Positions 53,633-61,742 of a stretch of 64,000 nt of DNA are shown piece by piece. Both the position numbers and the translations under genes were made by a program. Numbering within the stretch: the first letter of the stretch is position 1; each line of letters begins with the position of its first letter. The stretch comes from Tunturibacter empetritectus (GTDB lineage: Bacteria > Acidobacteriota > Terriglobia > Terriglobales > Acidobacteriaceae). The stretch covers positions 2,852,001 through 2,916,000 of the forward strand of contig NZ_CP132932.1 in NCBI RefSeq assembly GCF_040358985.1, read 5' to 3'. The notes below the pieces were generated by a model. It searched no databases. It had not been told where the DNA came from and worked only from the letters and a program-made list of their open reading frames with translations.

Positions 53633-55108
53633 TTAAATCGTCCCCGTAAGTAGTTGAAGATTTGCCAGCGCAAGCTGATAGCGAATGGTGCCGTCCTGAT
53701 ACGCAAGCTCTGCGCTGGTCAACGAGTTCTGCGCATCGACAACTTCGAGAACAGTCGCCTCGCCGGCGGAGTAGCGCATCCGTGTCAGGTGAAGGCTCTC
53801 CCGCGCCGTCTGCACGCTCAACTCCAGCGAAGCAAGCTGATCGTGAGCGAGGGAAGCCTCTCCATAAAACTCATCAAGCTGGGCGATCAAGGTGCGCTGC
53901 GTCGAAGTCAGTGCCACCTTGGCAGCATCACGAAGAATGTGCGCCTGTTTAATCTTGTGCTGCGTCGCAAACCAGTCCCACACAGGAATATCGAGCGTCG
54001 CCGAAGCGGAGTAGCCAAGGTTGCGAACACCGTCAGGGCCATTCGCGGCGAACTGCGGAGCATCGATACCATACGAGTAGTTCAGCACCAGGTCCGGCAG
54101 GTAAGCAGCACGCGCTGTCGTAATGTCGAGATCCTTCGCTCGCAGCGTTGCCAGAGCGCTCTTCAACTCAGGATTATTCGCGGCGGCCTGTGTCTCCACC
54201 ACCGTTCGCTCCGGAAGCGAAGTTGCCGCAGGAAGCGTCACACTATACGGCGAGCGCGGATCAGGAAACAGCAGCACGCCAAGATCAAGCCGAGCCTTCT
54301 GCGCCTGCAATTGAGCGTCTCCAAGATCTCGCTGCCGTTGTTGCAGCGTCAACTGCGCCTTGATGACATCCGCATGGGCCACCTCTCTTGCCGCTTCGCG
54401 CTGCTGCGTCTGCTTCACAAAGTCGGCAGCTTCGTCAGTGGCGCGCTGTTGAACGACAATCCGTTGCTGCGCAGCAGTTGAATTGTAAAAAAGTCCGACG
54501 ACCGTCGAGGTCAAACCCCTGCGGCTAATCTCCATCTCTGCACTGGCAATTGCAGCAGCCGCACCAGCGCGAGCCAGAGCAGTGTACTGTGCAAGCCCAA
54601 TCGTCTCGGTAGCCACGCCCTGGCTGATGTACTCGTGCACTGTATTGTTGGCGATGAACCTGGGCGAAGGCTGTGTCGTCCCGATCGAGCCGGTCCCGTT
54701 ACGCGCCCCATTCGGCTGAGTATAGAGAAACTGATTGTGGTACACCACAGAGGGAAGCAACGCCGCCCGGGCAATTGATCGGTCAAGCTGTGCCGTCTTA
54801 CTCGCTGCCACCGCCGCGGCAAATGCGGGCTCGTTCGCCCTTGCCAGCGACAGCGCCTGGTCAAGCGTAACGGCCTGACCAGCCTGGTTCGTACCCTGCA
54901 CACTCGCCTGTGCCATCACGCCACCATTCGCCTGCGTGGCTCCAGCGTCAGTTGTTGGCGAGGCTGCACTCTGCGGCGCACCTGTAAGCTCCGGTGCAGC
55001 TACCCCGGAAGTTGTCGTCTGCCACGCTTCAGCTGGTGATGGCGCGAGGACCAGTGCCATCACCCAGCCAAACGCGAAGATCGGATTGAATAAAAAGATT
55101 CGTTTCAT
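53633..55108 (-). CDS. TolC-family outer-membrane efflux protein
   Basis: The 491-residue protein has a signal peptide (GWVMALVLAPSPAEAWQ) and an Ala/Gly/Thr-rich spacer of about 55 residues. Two OEP (outer-membrane efflux protein) repeats follow, with long alpha-helical hairpins (SLARANEPAFAAAVAASKTAQLDRSIARAALLPSV; EVVDAQNSLTSAELAYQDGTIRYQLALANLQ). This is the standard TolC fold. As the outer-membrane duct of the adjacent MFP and RND genes it completes a tripartite pump. The ATG is 42 bases after the YncE-like gene stop. Confidence 0.9.
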   Translation of the reverse strand: MKRIFLFNPIFAFGWVMALVLAPSPAEAWQTTTSGVAAPELTGAPQSAASPTTDAGATQANGGVMAQASVQGTNQAGQAVTLDQALSLARANEPAFAAAVAASKTAQLDRSIARAALLPSVVYHNQFLYTQPNGARNGTGSIGTTQPSPRFIANNTVHEYISQGVATETIGLAQYTALARAGAAAAIASAEMEISRRGLTSTVVGLFYNSTAAQQRIVVQQRATDEAADFVKQTQQREAAREVAHADVIKAQLTLQQRQRDLGDAQLQAQKARLDLGVLLFPDPRSPYSVTLPAATSLPERTVVETQAAANNPELKSALATLRAKDLDITTARAAYLPDLVLNYSYGIDAPQFAANGPDGVRNLGYSASATLDIPVWDWFATQHKIKQAHILRDAAKVALTSTQRTLIAQLDEFYGEASLAHDQLASLELSVQTARESLHLTRMRYSAGEATVLEVVDAQNSLTSAELAYQDGTIRYQLALANLQLLTGTI

Positions 55109-55150
55109 GGTTTACTTGCACACACCCATTGCACGGACGATCTCCCGCGG

Positions 55151-56197
55151 CTAGTCTTGGCCGATCACCAGCACCGTAAAGCTGTCGGGCAGAATAGAGG
55201 GTCGCGGGCGAGGAGTCGCAGCGGTTGCAGGCGGGGTGGCGCCGAACTTGGCCGTGACCGTGTAGATCTTTCCGGTTGACGAGTCGAACGCCATCGTTCT
55301 CGCGCCCTTCATCGTCGGCAGCGTTTGAATCACTGGATACGTTGCCTTGCTGGCATCGACGACGCTCAACGTGCCATCGCCATTCGAAGAGAAGGCCAGC
55401 TTCTTGCTTGCGTCATATCCAGCGGCATCAGGCCCATCGCCAATGGTCGGCGTACCCAGTGACTTGCCGGTGTGCGAATCGGTGATGGCCATCTTCTTAC
55501 CGTCACAGACCGAAAACAGACGTCCGCCCTCCTTATCGAAGGCCAGCCCAGACGGTGAGTCGCACCCGGACAGAGCCCACGTAGCCGAAATCTTCTGCGC
55601 CTTGGCGTCCAGTCGCACGATGCTGTTCTTATCTTCAATATTGACGAAGACAGTTCCTGCATCGTCGCTCTGCGGAAACTCCGGTTTGCCGGGCAGCGCG
55701 ACCGTACCGATTGCCTTGCGACTGGCTGCATCGATCACCGTCGCGTTCTTGCTGGTTCCGTTGAACGCCCAGAGCGTGTTGGTAGAGCCCTCGTAGACGA
55801 TGCCGTCAGGATTGGTTCCGGCCGGAATCTTCGTCAGCGTCGCGAAGTTGGAGGTATCGAACACCACAACGTCGTTTGCTCCGCCATCGGAGACGAAGCC
55901 GGTCTTGCCATCGGGAGCGATGACGACGCCGTGGCATCGGGTCAATCCTTCAATCGCTCCGATCACCTTTCCAGTCGTGGTATCGACGACGTCGACCCGG
56001 GTCAGATGCGCGATGTAAAGGCGGTGTGTTGCCGGATCGGCCGTCAGGTAGTCCCAACCTCCCGTGCCTCCGATGGTCCATCGTTGTTCAATCTGAAATG
56101 GTTTTTGCGCCGTAGCAGACGCTATCGTGAAGAAGGGAACCAGCGTCGATGCGGCAAAGAGGAGAGAAGAGACGACTCGTCTGCTTGTATTCGGCAT
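55151..56197 (-). CDS. Secreted YncE-like (YVTN) beta-propeller protein
   Basis: The 348-residue protein has a signal peptide (LVPFFTIASATAQ) and a seven-bladed propeller-like repeat pattern (LYIAHLTRVDVVDTTTGKVIGAI; GFVSDGGANDVVVFDTSNFATLTKI; LWAFNGTSKNATVIDAASRKAIGTV; VFVNIEDKNSIVRLDAKAQKI). It is periplasmic, and relatives bind nucleic acid, metals or other partners, with no enzyme activity known. It lies between the sensor kinase gene and the tripartite efflux genes on the same strand, a position often occupied by YncE-like proteins in efflux operons. It may be a ligand-binding accessory, which is inference from position. Confidence 0.8.
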   Translation of the reverse strand: MPNTSRRVVSSLLFAASTLVPFFTIASATAQKPFQIEQRWTIGGTGGWDYLTADPATHRLYIAHLTRVDVVDTTTGKVIGAIEGLTRCHGVVIAPDGKTGFVSDGGANDVVVFDTSNFATLTKIPAGTNPDGIVYEGSTNTLWAFNGTSKNATVIDAASRKAIGTVALPGKPEFPQSDDAGTVFVNIEDKNSIVRLDAKAQKISATWALSGCDSPSGLAFDKEGGRLFSVCDGKKMAITDSHTGKSLGTPTIGDGPDAAGYDASKKLAFSSNGDGTLSVVDASKATYPVIQTLPTMKGARTMAFDSSTGKIYTVTAKFGATPPATAATPRPRPSILPDSFTVLVIGQD

Positions 56198-56266
56198 GTC
56201 AAAAACACTCCAGAATGAAAGAAAATTTGTTCCCTACAAATATCGCAGAGCTGGCTTAATGTACGC

Positions 56267-57730
56267 TTAAGAAGTAGGAACTCCTTTTTCCCGGCTACTC
56301 GCGGTCCCAGGATACGTTTTCTCTGTTGCGATCTGGACCAGTGGCAGAGTAACAATAGCGCTCGTGCCCTGTCCCGGCCTGCTCTCCAGGCTTATCGCTC
56401 CGTGGTATCGCAAAACGATCGCCTTTGAGATCGCCAGCCCCAGACCCGTACCGCCCGTTCGTCGACTACGCGACGGGTCTCCACGATAGAAACGGTCGAA
56501 GACATGAGGAAGTACCTCCTCTGGAACTCCGATTCCATCGTCTTCAATAACCAATCGGGCCACACTGTCCCGGCTCGTTACGATCGCGCGAACCTCTGCG
56601 CCCTCCCCGCTATGCTGAATCGCATTATGAATCAGGTTCGAGCAGAGCAGCCGAACCTGGTCGGGATCGCAGGAAACGAAGACCGGCCTCTCCGCGTTGA
56701 TCACCAGGTTGATGCGGTGGAAGCTCGCCAGCGTCCGAAAGTGCTCCGCCACATCACGGAGAACATCGCCAAGTTCCACCATCCGATACGACTCCGGCTG
56801 TTCCGCGCCATCCTCAAGCCGCGCCAGGGTTAGCATCTTGGCGACAAGCTCCTCCATCCGCTCCGAGTCGATCCTCACTCGCTCAAGCCCCTCTTCATAC
56901 TCCTTCGCCGACCTCGACCGCATCGTCAGAAGCTGAAAGGAAGACTTCACCACCGCCACCGAGGTCTTCAGTTCGTGGGCTGCATCGCTGACAAACTGCT
57001 TTTGTTGCGCGAAGGACTGCTCCAGCCTCAGCAGCGCCGACTCAATGGCCGAGACAAGCGGCTCAAGCTCCCGCACATAGCGGGCCTGACTCGAGGGACC
57101 CAGATTCCACGAGTTGACCGAGATCTTGCCCGCCTGCTCGACCAGTTCGTATAACGGTTGAAGTCCGCTGCGCAAAAGGTGCAGCAGCACAACGCCGGTG
57201 ATCATCAGCAGCAGGAGGCCCGAGAGTGCATAGAACGCTATGGCATTCCGCACTCGCTCCCACACCGGATGAGTGCGCGAGCCGTAGAGAATAATGACAT
57301 GCCGGGCAATGCCACCTTTCGCATCCCCCGGATCGACGATCCGCAGACCGGGCCTGCGTATGACGCGATAGTGAATCCCTCCAACCGTCAGATTGCGAAA
57401 CTCCCGCGTGTCCTTACTGGCCAGCTCCTGCTCGCCCCCCGGCCACCCCTGCGACCCGATCACGCGGCCACGGTCGTCGCGAACGATATAAATGTCTCGC
57501 CGCGGAGCCAGCCCTTCGGTTCCATAAAGCATCAGGTTGTCTTCAGGGTCTTCTGCGTCCTGCACCGCTCCCAGTACCGAATCCACCCGGCCGCGAAGCG
57601 TTACATCGAACGCGCGAAAGTGTGAAATGCCCTCATAAACACTGGCGATTCCAATCAAAGCCAGCAGTGAGCACAGTTCCACCAGGAGCACAGCCGCAAT
57701 CAGTCGCCGCGTCAGCGAGTAACTCTTCAT
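56267..57730 (-). CDS. Sensor histidine kinase of an efflux operon
   Basis: The 487-residue kinase has two membrane helices (about 9-32 and 168-190) flanking a periplasmic sensor of about 135 residues. A HAMP-like linker, the phospho-acceptor His in FVSDAAHELKTSVAVVKSSF, and an ATPase domain with N-box (LCSNLIHNAIQHS), G1 (DDGIGVPEE) and G2 (GTGLGLAISK) follow. It looks fully functional. Its start overlaps (ATGA) the stop of the response-regulator remnant at 57727-57906, so its original partner has lost its receiver and DNA-binding parts. It now either acts through another regulator or is an orphan. It heads a series with the YncE-like and efflux genes. Confidence 0.9.
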   Translation of the reverse strand: MKSYSLTRRLIAAVLLVELCSLLALIGIASVYEGISHFRAFDVTLRGRVDSVLGAVQDAEDPEDNLMLYGTEGLAPRRDIYIVRDDRGRVIGSQGWPGGEQELASKDTREFRNLTVGGIHYRVIRRPGLRIVDPGDAKGGIARHVIILYGSRTHPVWERVRNAIAFYALSGLLLLMITGVVLLHLLRSGLQPLYELVEQAGKISVNSWNLGPSSQARYVRELEPLVSAIESALLRLEQSFAQQKQFVSDAAHELKTSVAVVKSSFQLLTMRSRSAKEYEEGLERVRIDSERMEELVAKMLTLARLEDGAEQPESYRMVELGDVLRDVAEHFRTLASFHRINLVINAERPVFVSCDPDQVRLLCSNLIHNAIQHSGEGAEVRAIVTSRDSVARLVIEDDGIGVPEEVLPHVFDRFYRGDPSRSRRTGGTGLGLAISKAIVLRYHGAISLESRPGQGTSAIVTLPLVQIATEKTYPGTASSREKGVPTS

Positions 57731-57906
57731 GCCGATTCGCCTCCGGTGCTATTGCCTCGTTCGCGAAGCCGGCGAAGCACCGTCAGGCCATCCAACCCCA
57801 TCCGCCCATCCTCGGCATGGTCCACCGTGAAGCCTTGCCCCTCGCGCAGTGCGTGCCCCACGTCTTCAGTTAGGCGGATCTCGTCTTCAACCAGCAGCAC
57901 ACGCAT
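57727..57906 (-). pseudogene. OmpR-type response regulator remnant, 59 codons
   Basis: From the ATG at 57906 the frame reads MRVLLVEDEIRLTEDVGHAL, which is the first beta strand and helix of an OmpR receiver with its acidic pair. It then reads HAEDGRMGLDGLTVLRRLRERG, in which the strand carrying the phospho-acceptor Asp has been deleted and the flanking 'DGLTVLRRLR' joined in frame. After nine more residues (NSTGGESA) it stops at a TGA that overlaps the sensor kinase ATG. The whole DNA-binding domain is missing. The overlap with the kinase gene is the normal arrangement, so one or more in-frame internal deletions that kept the original stop codon are likely. A functional role for the truncated product is not excluded. 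Confidence 0.85.
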
Positions 57907-57966
57907 GAATAGATCTCACCACACAAAGCTTAAGACAGCCTTAAATTGCCCATAGGCCGAACAATT

Positions 57967-58036
57967 CTTGCAGCGCACAGAGCGTCTTGCAGCGCACAGA
58001 GCGTCTTGCAGCGCACAGAGCGTCTTACAGCGCACA
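57967..58036. repeat. 19-bp tandem repeat, about 3.7 copies
   Basis: The unit CTTGCAGCGCACAGAGCGT occurs three times exactly (57967-57985, 57986-58004, 58005-58023). A partial fourth copy with one change follows (58024-58036). It lies 60-130 bases upstream of the response-regulator remnant, between it and the STAS gene. There are no spacers, so it is not a CRISPR array. It may be slippage-derived, or a multiple binding site in the efflux operon's control region. Confidence 0.9.
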
Positions 58037-58086
58037 TGCCGATCAACCGGCTTTGGCTCGAAAGCTTCTACCACTTCTCTCCCGCC

Positions 58087-58773
58087 CTAATCGCCGCTCG
58101 CAAACAACTGCAGCAGCGCATCACTAGCCTCCTGCACATCTCGAATCTTGAACTCAGGATCAAGCTGCAGCGCCTTCGCCCGCGGAGCCAGCGCCGTCAG
58201 CGACTGCATCACCGTCTCTGCAGACAGACGCGGAGTGCTCGGCCCCACCACCAGATACTCTATCCCTTCCACCTGCAGCAGCGTCTTCGCGTCGCGGAAT
58301 GAGCAGGTCGATCTCACGTCATATCCATGCTGCATCAGCACTGTCCTCACAAACACGCAAAGGTCCGCCGACTCATCCACCACCAGCACCCGCGGGCCCT
58401 CCTGCTTCTGCGTCGCCACCGTCGGCCGCTCTCTCAAATACGACTGAATCGCCTCCTCCTCGGTCGCATAGCTCTCCAGCAAAGCGGAGACCTTCGTCAA
58501 CTTCAGCAGGTCCGTAAGAAACTTCGGCGGCCCAGCCAGCCGAAGATCGCCCCCGCGTCGGCGCATCCGTTCGGAGAATCGCACCAGCAGACCCAGCCCA
58601 ATGCTGTCCAGCCGGCTCACCTCGCTCAACTCCACCACCAGCCGAGAGAACTCACGCGCCCCCTCATCCAGCATTGCCTCCAGCGCCTTCACCTCAGCGC
58701 CCAGAACAATACGCCCCTTGCACTGAATCAGGTAGACGTTTCTAACAAACCGCGAACTCAGACTTAACAGCAT
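58087..58773 (-). CDS. STAS-domain protein fused to a degenerate receiver
   Basis: The 228-residue protein has an N-terminal STAS (anti-anti-sigma) domain (about 8-112), whose usual phosphorylatable Ser is Ser57 (SRLDSIGLGLLVRF). A linker and a receiver-like domain follow (about 127-228). The receiver keeps the first acidic site (RVLVVDESADL), but the phospho-acceptor position reads YLVVGP (Gly177 instead of Asp) and no conserved Lys follows, so it cannot be phosphorylated in the normal way. It probably binds an anti-sigma kinase or a partner protein in a partner-switching pathway, with the pseudo-receiver as a dimerisation or docking module. No anti-sigma or phosphatase gene is adjacent. Confidence 0.8.
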   Translation of the reverse strand: MLLSLSSRFVRNVYLIQCKGRIVLGAEVKALEAMLDEGAREFSRLVVELSEVSRLDSIGLGLLVRFSERMRRRGGDLRLAGPPKFLTDLLKLTKVSALLESYATEEEAIQSYLRERPTVATQKQEGPRVLVVDESADLCVFVRTVLMQHGYDVRSTCSFRDAKTLLQVEGIEYLVVGPSTPRLSAETVMQSLTALAPRAKALQLDPEFKIRDVQEASDALLQLFASGD

Positions 58774-59088
58774 GGACTACCTCGTCAGCCAGGCTCGACA
58801 CGGGATCGCACTCGCCCCGCAGGAAGAATAACCCGCAGGAAGAATAATGATGACCTGAAGCTGTGGTCCCCAATCATCGCACCGCAAACCGCTCCAAAGC
58901 CATTCTTCTTTCACCGCTCCCAGAACCTAATATCCACGGTCCTCCCGTTGGTCGGCACCAACTCCCGCTTGCGACTAATGGGAGCGCCACACGAAGCGGT
59001 ATACAAGTCACGAAGTGACCGCTGCCCGCGCAGGGCGCCCGTCCGGCAGGACAGAGCTTCGATCAAAAAAAATAATTCAAAAAATCTT

Positions 59089-59102
59089 CGCCAAATTTGG
59101 CG
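59089..59102. promoter_or_regulatory. Perfect 14-bp palindrome, possible operator
   Basis: CGCCAAATTTGGCG is its own reverse complement and sits in an A+T-rich island (AAAAAATAATTCAAAAAATC upstream, CAATTCGTTACAATTAAATAAG downstream) within G+C-rich DNA. That is a typical setting for a regulated promoter. No gene start is nearby on either strand, apart from the structured region that follows on the plus strand. Confidence 0.45.
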
Positions 59103-59148
59103 TATGAGTTATATCCAATTCGTTACAATTAAATAAGAGATCAAAACC

Positions 59149-59183
59149 AAGGGCTGCCTGCGGCGAAAGCTGCAGCAGCCCTT
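59149..59183 (+). terminator. Hairpin downstream of the AT-rich island
   Basis: AAGGGCTGC (59149-59157) pairs with GCAGCCCTT (59175-59183), a nine-pair stem with a 17-base loop. The loop itself contains complementary CTGC/GCAG segments. It is followed by CGCATTT. With the palindrome and AT-rich tract 50 bases upstream it could end a short untranslated transcript. Confidence 0.4.
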
Positions 59184-59347
59184 CGCATTTAACGTCCCAC
59201 CAATCACCACCAACTCACCACGAAGGAGTCACCGAAGCACCATGAAATGCAGCATCCATCTCGCAGCCAAAGAGCCCCTTAGAGAAAGGAAACCGCACGA
59301 AAATTCCACTAACTAAAACAAAACAAGTATTTTAGCCGTAACCCACC

Positions 59348-59396
59348 TGGATGCAATGGTTTAGCGACACGCCCTTCCGCTAAATCATTGCATCCA
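59348..59396. repeat. Large inverted repeat (19-pair stem) upstream of the small Cys/His ORF
   Basis: The left arm 59348-59366 (TGGATGCAATGGTTTAGCG) and right arm 59378-59396 form a 19-pair stem with one G-T wobble and an 11-base loop. It is followed at about 59411-59440 by a second G+C-rich palindromic tract (TACCCC-GTA-GGGG, then GAGGGGGGTACC). Both lie just before the ribosome binding site of the small ORF at 59467. Such a block could be a transposition or attachment site, a riboregulator of the ORF, or the end of a non-autonomous repeat. Confidence 0.6.
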
Positions 59397-59466
59397 TTCC
59401 ACTTGCCCCCAAAATACCCCGTAGGGGGGAGGGGGGTACCAACCGCACTCCAAAGGAGCCGCAAAC

Positions 59467-59922
59467 ATGAAAACCGCCATCTGTCGCCACATCAAAACCA
59501 ACGGACGCCGCTGCAAATCACCCTCTCTCGGCGTCTCCGCCTTCTGCTACTTCCACTCTCGCCTCCTCCGCCGCCACAGAACTCTGCTCGAAACCGCCCC
59601 CACCCTGCCCCCAAGCCAGCCGGACAATCCACCTTCGGCGACCGGAGTGCCCCAGTATCTGCCGGAGGCCCTTCCCCTTGAACTCGACCTGCCCCCACTC
59701 GAAGATGTCGAGTCCATTCAGGTCTCCATCTCCCTGCTCGTTGCTGCCCTCGCCCGCAATCGCATTGATTCTAAAAGGGCGGCGGTCCTCCTCTACGGTC
59801 TCCAGCTCGCCTCCACCAACGCCCGCTCCGTCACCATCGAACCCGCAGCCGCCTCCATCGTCCGTACCCTCGCTCGAACCAAATCGGGCCGGGACCTCGC
59901 CGTCGACCCCAGTCCCCGATAG
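59467..59922 (+). CDS. Small Cys/His zinc-ribbon-like protein of unknown function
   Basis: The 151-residue protein begins with a Cys7-xx-His...Cys17...Cys28-xx-Phe-His pattern (CRHIKTNGRRC ... CYFH) that could hold one zinc ion. A Pro-rich linker follows, then a helical C-terminal domain (VSISLLVAALARNRIDSKRAAVLLYGLQLAS). I recall similar short proteins in several copies in acidobacterial genomes, but cannot name a function. A good GGAG lies before the ATG. It is preceded by a large inverted repeat and followed by a 10-pair hairpin, so ORF and flanking structures may travel together as one unit. The possibilities include a DNA-binding protein or a terminase-small-subunit-like fragment. Confidence 0.6.
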   Translation: MKTAICRHIKTNGRRCKSPSLGVSAFCYFHSRLLRRHRTLLETAPTLPPSQPDNPPSATGVPQYLPEALPLELDLPPLEDVESIQVSISLLVAALARNRIDSKRAAVLLYGLQLASTNARSVTIEPAAASIVRTLARTKSGRDLAVDPSPR

Positions 59923-59957
59923 CTCCCTGGCCCGTAGCCCGCCGGAAAAATGCCGGA

Positions 59958-59983
59958 GAGCCTTGCCAATCGGGGCAAGGCTC
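59958..59983 (+). terminator. Perfect 10-pair hairpin after the small Cys/His ORF
   Basis: GAGCCTTGCC (59958-59967) pairs with GGCAAGGCTC (59974-59983) around a six-base loop, 36 bases after the ORF stop. A smaller CCGG hairpin precedes it at 59943-59956. There is no T-run. It may be a terminator or part of a repeat element. Confidence 0.6.
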
Positions 59984-60095
59984 CGCAGCATGGAACCTGA
60001 CTAGTGAGCTTGGCTGGCGTCTAAGGGGACATAGGGAACAAGCCACTTAAGGGAACAAGCCCCCGGTCCACAACGTAGACCTCTCATCCAACGCT

Positions 60096-61574
60096 ATGGA
60101 AGTAGCCTTAAATCTCGATCCCATCTCTCCGATCGCTCTCTATCGCCAGATCTACGACGGTCTGCGCGACGGAATCGTCGGAGGAAGGTTCGAGGCTGGC
60201 ATTAAATTGCCCGCCTCACGCGCTCTGGCCAGCTCGCTCGGCGTCTCGAGAATCACCGTCACCGAGTGTTACGAGCGCCTGATCTCGGAGGGATATCTCG
60301 AAACCCGTCGCGGTTCGGGAACCTTCGTCTGCTCCTCGCTGCCCGAAACCGATATGTACGCCTCCAGCGTCCCCATAGCGATCGATCCAGAGCTCGAGAG
60401 CCCTGTGCCCGTCCGGCTCTCCATCTATGGAAAGCTCATCAATGCGCCGATCCGCCCCCCCATCCCCCCCGAGCTCATCCGCCTCGACTCGCACGGGCCA
60501 GATGTAAGCTCCTTTCCGCGAAAGCTTTGGACCAGGCTCCTGGTCAGACGCATGCAGGAGGATCCTTCAACCCTCCTGCAATATACCCAGGAGTTCAGTG
60601 GAAGCACCGATCTCCGCGTAGCCGTGGCCCACTATCTGCGCATGTCCCGTGCCGTCGTCTGCGATCCAAATCAGATCATCATCACCAGCGGATCGCAGCA
60701 GGCCCTTTACTTCGCCGCAAGAATCTTCCTCGATCCCGCCGACTACGTCGCCATGGAAGCGCCGGGGTACCGCTTCGCCGGTCGAATCTTCTCCTCCCAG
60801 GGCGCCACCCTCCTCCCCATCCCGGTCGACCGCCACGGAATGCAAGTCTCGCAACTCAAAAAACACAGCGACAAGGCGGTGAAGCTTGTCTACGTCACCC
60901 CTTCGCACCAGTACCCCCGAGGAGTTGCGCTCTCGGTCGCACGCCGCATGGACCTGCTGGCGTGGGCAAAGCAGACAGGTGCACTGATCCTGGAGGACGA
61001 CTACGACAGCGAGTATCGATACAACGAGAGGCCGCTCCCCTCCATCCAGGGGATGGTGCCCAATGCTCCCGTCCTCTACATCGGAACCTTTTCCAAACTC
61101 TTGTTCCCCACCTTGAGGCTGGGCTATCTCGTAGTGCCCCCTGCCTTTCAGGACGTATTCACAGGGGCTAAGCTGCTCTGCGATCTTCAAAGCTCTTCAA
61201 TTGACCAGCGCATCCTCACAGACTTTCTCACCGAGGGACACCTTGAACCCTATGTCAGAAAGATGCGGATCATCTACCGGAAGCGGCGCGCCGTGCTGGT
61301 CGAATCGTTACAGAAACACTTCGGCCGCAGAGTCACAATCTACGGAGATCATGCAGGGATGCACTTCCTGGCGGACTTCCAGATCGACCTCGCCGAACCC
61401 GAGGCCTTCGAGCGAGCCCTAGCCGCCGGCGTGCGGTTAGAGCGCGTCTATTGGCCCGCATGTTCCGAGGTAGAGCGCCCCGGGCACGTCCAATTCGTCT
61501 TTACCTTCGCAGCTCGCAGCGAAGAGGAGCTAGTTCTCGCAGCAGAAAAACTGGCTCACGCCTTTCTCTCTTGA
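60096..61574 (+). CDS. MocR-type regulator: GntR winged helix fused to aminotransferase-like domain
   Basis: The 492-residue protein has an N-terminal GntR winged helix (about 10-80; IALYRQIYDGLRDGIVGGRF...LPASRALASSLGVSRITVTECYERLISEGYLETRRGSGTFV). A fold-type-I aminotransferase domain follows, with Asp in ILEDDYDSEYRY and the pyridoxal-phosphate Lys334 in YIGTFSKLLFPTLRLGY. MocR proteins such as PdxR and GabR sense pyridoxal phosphate or amino compounds and regulate a nearby gene. The obvious candidate here is the isomerase-like gene downstream, though neither a pyridoxine nor a GABA gene is visible. Confidence 0.9.
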   Translation: MEVALNLDPISPIALYRQIYDGLRDGIVGGRFEAGIKLPASRALASSLGVSRITVTECYERLISEGYLETRRGSGTFVCSSLPETDMYASSVPIAIDPELESPVPVRLSIYGKLINAPIRPPIPPELIRLDSHGPDVSSFPRKLWTRLLVRRMQEDPSTLLQYTQEFSGSTDLRVAVAHYLRMSRAVVCDPNQIIITSGSQQALYFAARIFLDPADYVAMEAPGYRFAGRIFSSQGATLLPIPVDRHGMQVSQLKKHSDKAVKLVYVTPSHQYPRGVALSVARRMDLLAWAKQTGALILEDDYDSEYRYNERPLPSIQGMVPNAPVLYIGTFSKLLFPTLRLGYLVVPPAFQDVFTGAKLLCDLQSSSIDQRILTDFLTEGHLEPYVRKMRIIYRKRRAVLVESLQKHFGRRVTIYGDHAGMHFLADFQIDLAEPEAFERALAAGVRLERVYWPACSEVERPGHVQFVFTFAARSEEELVLAAEKLAHAFLS

Positions 61575-61742
61575 TGGAACTCTGATCCAATCGATTCGCT
61601 CCTTCGTTCTCTGGCAACTATTTCAGATGTGATGTACTGTGATCATCGTTGAATCAGCGCGACGGCAGAGCACCCAGTTGCGTCCAAAGAATGATAGAGG
61701 CGCTTTGCCTAACGATTAACCCCTGAGGAGTAGAGGATCCAG

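Larger units (their letters stand above)
58774..59466. other. Palindrome-rich gene-free region
   Basis: Nearly 700 bases without a supported gene, but with several structured elements described separately: a perfect 14-bp palindrome, an AT-rich tract, a 9-pair hairpin and a large 19-pair hairpin. A small GTCAC-GAA-GTGAC hairpin lies near 59006, followed by a G+C-rich stretch. A 62-codon plus-strand frame from 58948 has no family resemblance and is not called. Confidence 0.5.

Noticed and set aside
57967..58036. CRISPR-like direct repeats
   Set aside because: The 19-bp units abut each other with no spacers, and no cas genes are present.
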